Positions 5,955 through 7,101 of a stretch of 7,101 bases of DNA are shown one piece after another. The stretch lies in NCBI GenBank assembly GCA_030837265.1, contig JAUPKV010000412.1, forward strand, positions 1-7,101, written 5' to 3'. The first letter of the stretch is position 1, and every line of letters starts with the position of its first letter. Source of the DNA: Methanobacteriota archaeon. Its GTDB lineage: Archaea > Halobacteriota > Methanosarcinia > Methanosarcinales > Methanosarcinaceae. A program made the position numbers and the translations under genes. The notes under the pieces were generated by a model. It did no database searches. It saw nothing but the letters and a program-made list of their open reading frames with translations, and was not told the origin of the DNA.

Positions 5955-5960
5955 TCCTCC
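5955..5960 (-). promoter_or_regulatory. Ribosome binding site deciding the TTG start
   Basis: GGAGGA on the minus strand, 8 nt before the TTG at 5947. The first in-frame ATG is 18 codons later, at Met19, so this site settles the start. Confidence 0.75.
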
Positions 5961-5993
5961 TCAAATTACTTTATATATTTTTGTATGAACTAG

Positions 5994-6001
5994 TATATAA
6001 A
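5994..6001 (-). promoter_or_regulatory. TATA box of the coiled-coil gene
   Basis: TTTATATA at 6001-5994 on the minus strand predicts a start near 5971 and a leader of about 24 nt that keeps the ribosome binding site. A second AT-rich site at 5980-5969 would remove the binding site and is less likely. Confidence 0.5.
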
Positions 6002-6098
6002 GTAAAATACAGCAATCCTGGTATAAACCATAAGTAGAAATCCAATGAAGAAAACGATACTGCCAATTAATGTATTAGATGAGGATAATTAGTGTTAA

Positions 6099-6175
6099 GC
6101 AGACTTACGATAAGGAAGTTTTGAAGGATTGGATTGTATGAAATGATATGGATGACGGAATTTCTGTAAGTCTGC
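6099..6175. mobile_element. 77-bp inverted-repeat element, MITE-like
   Basis: GCAGACTTAC (6099-6108) and GTAAGTCTGC (6166-6175) are perfect 10-bp inverted repeats 57 bp apart. The interior has no long open frame. No clear target duplication flanks it (only AA on both sides). The 8-mer GCAATCCT occurs at 6012-6019 and again at 6174-6181, overlapping the right end, each copy followed within a few bases by TAAAC. It may be a small non-autonomous transposon, a deleted insertion sequence, or a cis-regulatory hairpin between the two divergent genes. Confidence 0.35.
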
Positions 6176-6197
6176 AATCCTTTCTTTAAACTAAAAT

Positions 6198-6206
6198 ATT
6201 AAATAA
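6198..6206 (+). promoter_or_regulatory. TATA box of the 73-residue gene
   Basis: ATTAAATAA at 6198-6206 is centred about 25 nt before the ATG at 6227, predicting a leaderless transcript; no Shine-Dalgarno site is present. Confidence 0.5.
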
Positions 6207-6226
6207 ATTTGCAGCATTTTTAGATT

Positions 6227-6448
6227 ATGGAAGACAGTAAAGAACATCAACTTTATTTAGAGGCTCTCGATGAAGAAAGGTCTGCATGGGGAAGACGAAC
6301 TGCCATAAAAAGGCTCTATGAATGTAAAACGGAAGAATGTGTATACTATCTCAAAGAGATCATTACTGACGAAGATAATATTTTACCTGAGTGGCTTAAA
6401 AAAATTGCAAGAGAAAATTATGTAGCACTTTGTCTGGAGTTTCTATAA
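6227..6448 (+). CDS. Small helical protein with a HEAT-like repeat, unknown function
   Basis: A soluble, acidic 73-residue protein predicted to be all helix. The stretch GRRTAIKRLYECKTEECVYYLKEII (22-46, abbreviated here by its ends) reads like one HEAT/armadillo-type unit: an Arg-rich first helix with AIKRL, a short turn, then a second helix VYYLKEII. A second pair may begin at PEWLKKIARENYVALCLEFL (54-73). Two units would make it a minimal binding scaffold rather than an enzyme. The ATG at 6227 has no ribosome binding site but a well placed TATA box, so it is probably leaderless. It is divergent from the coiled-coil gene, with the 77-bp inverted-repeat element between them. I do not recognise a named family. 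Confidence 0.75.
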   Translation: MEDSKEHQLYLEALDEERSAWGRRTAIKRLYECKTEECVYYLKEIITDEDNILPEWLKKIARENYVALCLEFL

Positions 6449-6492
6449 TTTCCAGAACTAAAAATTACAAAACCCATATATCATCTTGTAAT
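6433..6492 (+). terminator. Hairpins at the end of the 73-residue gene
   Basis: TCTGGA (6433-6438) can pair with TCCAGA (6451-6456) across the stop codon. ATTACAA (6464-6470) can pair with TTGTAAT (6486-6492) around a 15-nt loop. There is no strong T run on the plus strand, so this is a weak terminator call. Confidence 0.25.
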
Positions 6493-6561
6493 AGTAGGTA
6501 AAAATATTAAAAGAATTAAATGTTGGAAATAGCCAGGTTTCAGGTATTGAGATCATCAAAG

Positions 6562-6570
6562 ATTTAAGTA
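6562..6570 (+). promoter_or_regulatory. TATA-like site of the ABC ATPase gene
   Basis: ATTTAAGTA at 6562-6570 is centred about 26 nt before the ATG at 6593, again predicting a leaderless mRNA. No Shine-Dalgarno site is seen before the ATG. Confidence 0.4.
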
Positions 6571-6592
6571 CTAATACACTAAGTCAGAATAT

Positions 6593-7101
6593 ATGAAAGC
6601 AATTGAGGTATCTAATCTCACCAAAAAATTTGGGTCTCTTAATGCGCTTAATAATATAAGTTTCTCTGTTGGCGAGGGAGAGACTTTTGGGTTTTTAGGT
6701 CCCAACGGAGCTGGAAAAACCACTACGATTCGTATTTTAACCGGTGTTTCCAGACCCAGCTCCGGAACAGCAACCATATTTGGCCATGATATAGAACATG
6801 ACAAGATTGCAGCAAGGCAGTCAATGGGCATTGTGTCCGAGAATTCCAATGTGTACGATGACCTTACAGCATGGCAGAATTTGATGTTTTCCGCGGAACT
6901 TTACCATGTGGGAAAGAAAGCACGAGAAGAAAAGGCAAATGAACTGCTCAAGAAATTCGAGTTGTACGACAGGCGTGACGATAAAGCACGTGGTTTTTCT
7001 AAAGGAATGAAGCGGCGCCTGACTCTTTCTATGGGGCTTGTAAACAGTCCCCGCTTATTGTTCCTCGACGAGCCGACCTCAGGGCTCGATGTGCAGAGCA
7101 A
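6593..7101 (+). CDS. ABC-2 type transporter ATP-binding protein (NatA/DrrA-like), cut by the window end
   Basis: The nucleotide-binding subunit of an ABC-2 exporter. It hydrolyses ATP at the inner face of the membrane for a separate permease, which should lie just beyond the window. 169 codons are present with no stop; the family is usually about 300 residues. Visible motifs: Walker A GPNGAGKTT (36-44), a Q-loop region GIVSENSNVYDDLT (79-92), the signature FSKGMKRRL (135-143) in place of LSGGQ, Walker B LLFLDEP (155-161) and D-loop SGLD (163-166). The Q-loop position carries Glu83 rather than Gln, a variation I associate with NatA/DrrA-like ATPases, as is the SKGM signature. The start ATG at 6593 immediately precedes the conserved opening IEVSNLTKKFG. 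The exported substrate (drug, lipid, ion or other) cannot be told. Confidence 0.94.
   Translation, partial: MKAIEVSNLTKKFGSLNALNNISFSVGEGETFGFLGPNGAGKTTTIRILTGVSRPSSGTATIFGHDIEHDKIAARQSMGIVSENSNVYDDLTAWQNLMFSAELYHVGKKAREEKANELLKKFELYDRRDDKARGFSKGMKRRLTLSMGLVNSPRLLFLDEPTSGLDVQS

Noticed and set aside
5577..5993. 138-codon Ser/Ile/Phe-rich frame opposite the coiled-coil gene
   Set aside because: A low-complexity antisense shadow. The minus-strand gene has a ribosome binding site, promoter, terminator and heptad pattern.
6571..7101. Two minus-strand frames opposite the ABC ATPase
   Set aside because: The plus strand encodes intact Walker A, signature and Walker B motifs continuously from 6593 to the edge; the minus frames are shadows.
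1..7101. CRISPR array, tRNA, rRNA or intact insertion sequence
   Set aside because: I looked for regularly spaced repeats, cloverleaf patterns with CCA-type ends and full transposase genes, and saw none.

Overview
The window looks like a piece of an archaeal chromosome, most likely from a Methanosarcina or close relative. The reasons are archaeal TATA-box promoters placed so that several genes would be transcribed leaderless, GGAGG Shine-Dalgarno sites on other genes, AT-rich spacers around moderately AT-rich genes, and a protein set (WrbA flavoprotein, GH15 glucoamylase-like enzyme, polyprenyl-phosphate type GT2, NatA-like ABC ATPase) usual for that group. The genus call is from general resemblance, not from a search.

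Layout: (1) 10-1137, minus: a membrane-anchored family 2 glycosyltransferase. (2) 1314-1943, plus: wrbA, divergent from the first gene, with its own promoter, ribosome binding site and T-rich terminator. (3) 1944-2439: a 0.5-kb spacer that holds minus-strand coding debris resembling a decayed tnpB-type transposon gene, two small palindromes, and repeated and inverted sequence motifs just ahead of the next promoter. (4) 2440-4446, plus: a full-length GH15 glucoamylase/trehalase-type enzyme. (5) 4447-4621: the convergent gap, with a TATA-like site followed by a compact GC-rich foldable block, a candidate small RNA or dispersed repeat. (6) 4622-5065, minus: a GNAT acetyltransferase. (7) 5228-5317, minus: a 29-residue single-pass membrane microprotein. 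(8) 5400-5481: a short inverted-repeat-bounded, MITE-like stretch. (9) 5573-5947, minus: a TTG-initiated coiled-coil protein with a strong ribosome binding site, promoter and terminator. (10) 6099-6175: a second short element with perfect 10-bp inverted ends. (11) 6227-6448, plus: a 73-residue helical, HEAT-like protein. (12) 6593 to the window end, plus: the N-terminal 169 residues of an ABC-2 type ATPase; the gene runs off the edge.

The genes do not form one operon or an obvious shared pathway. Most have their own promoter and the strands alternate. The right-hand third (4447-6590) looks like accessory sequence: small or orphan genes separated by short inverted-repeat elements. The best candidates for something undescribed are the microprotein, the candidate small RNA in the convergent gap, and the regulatory layout ahead of the GH15 gene. 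I see no CRISPR array, tRNA, rRNA or intact mobile element.
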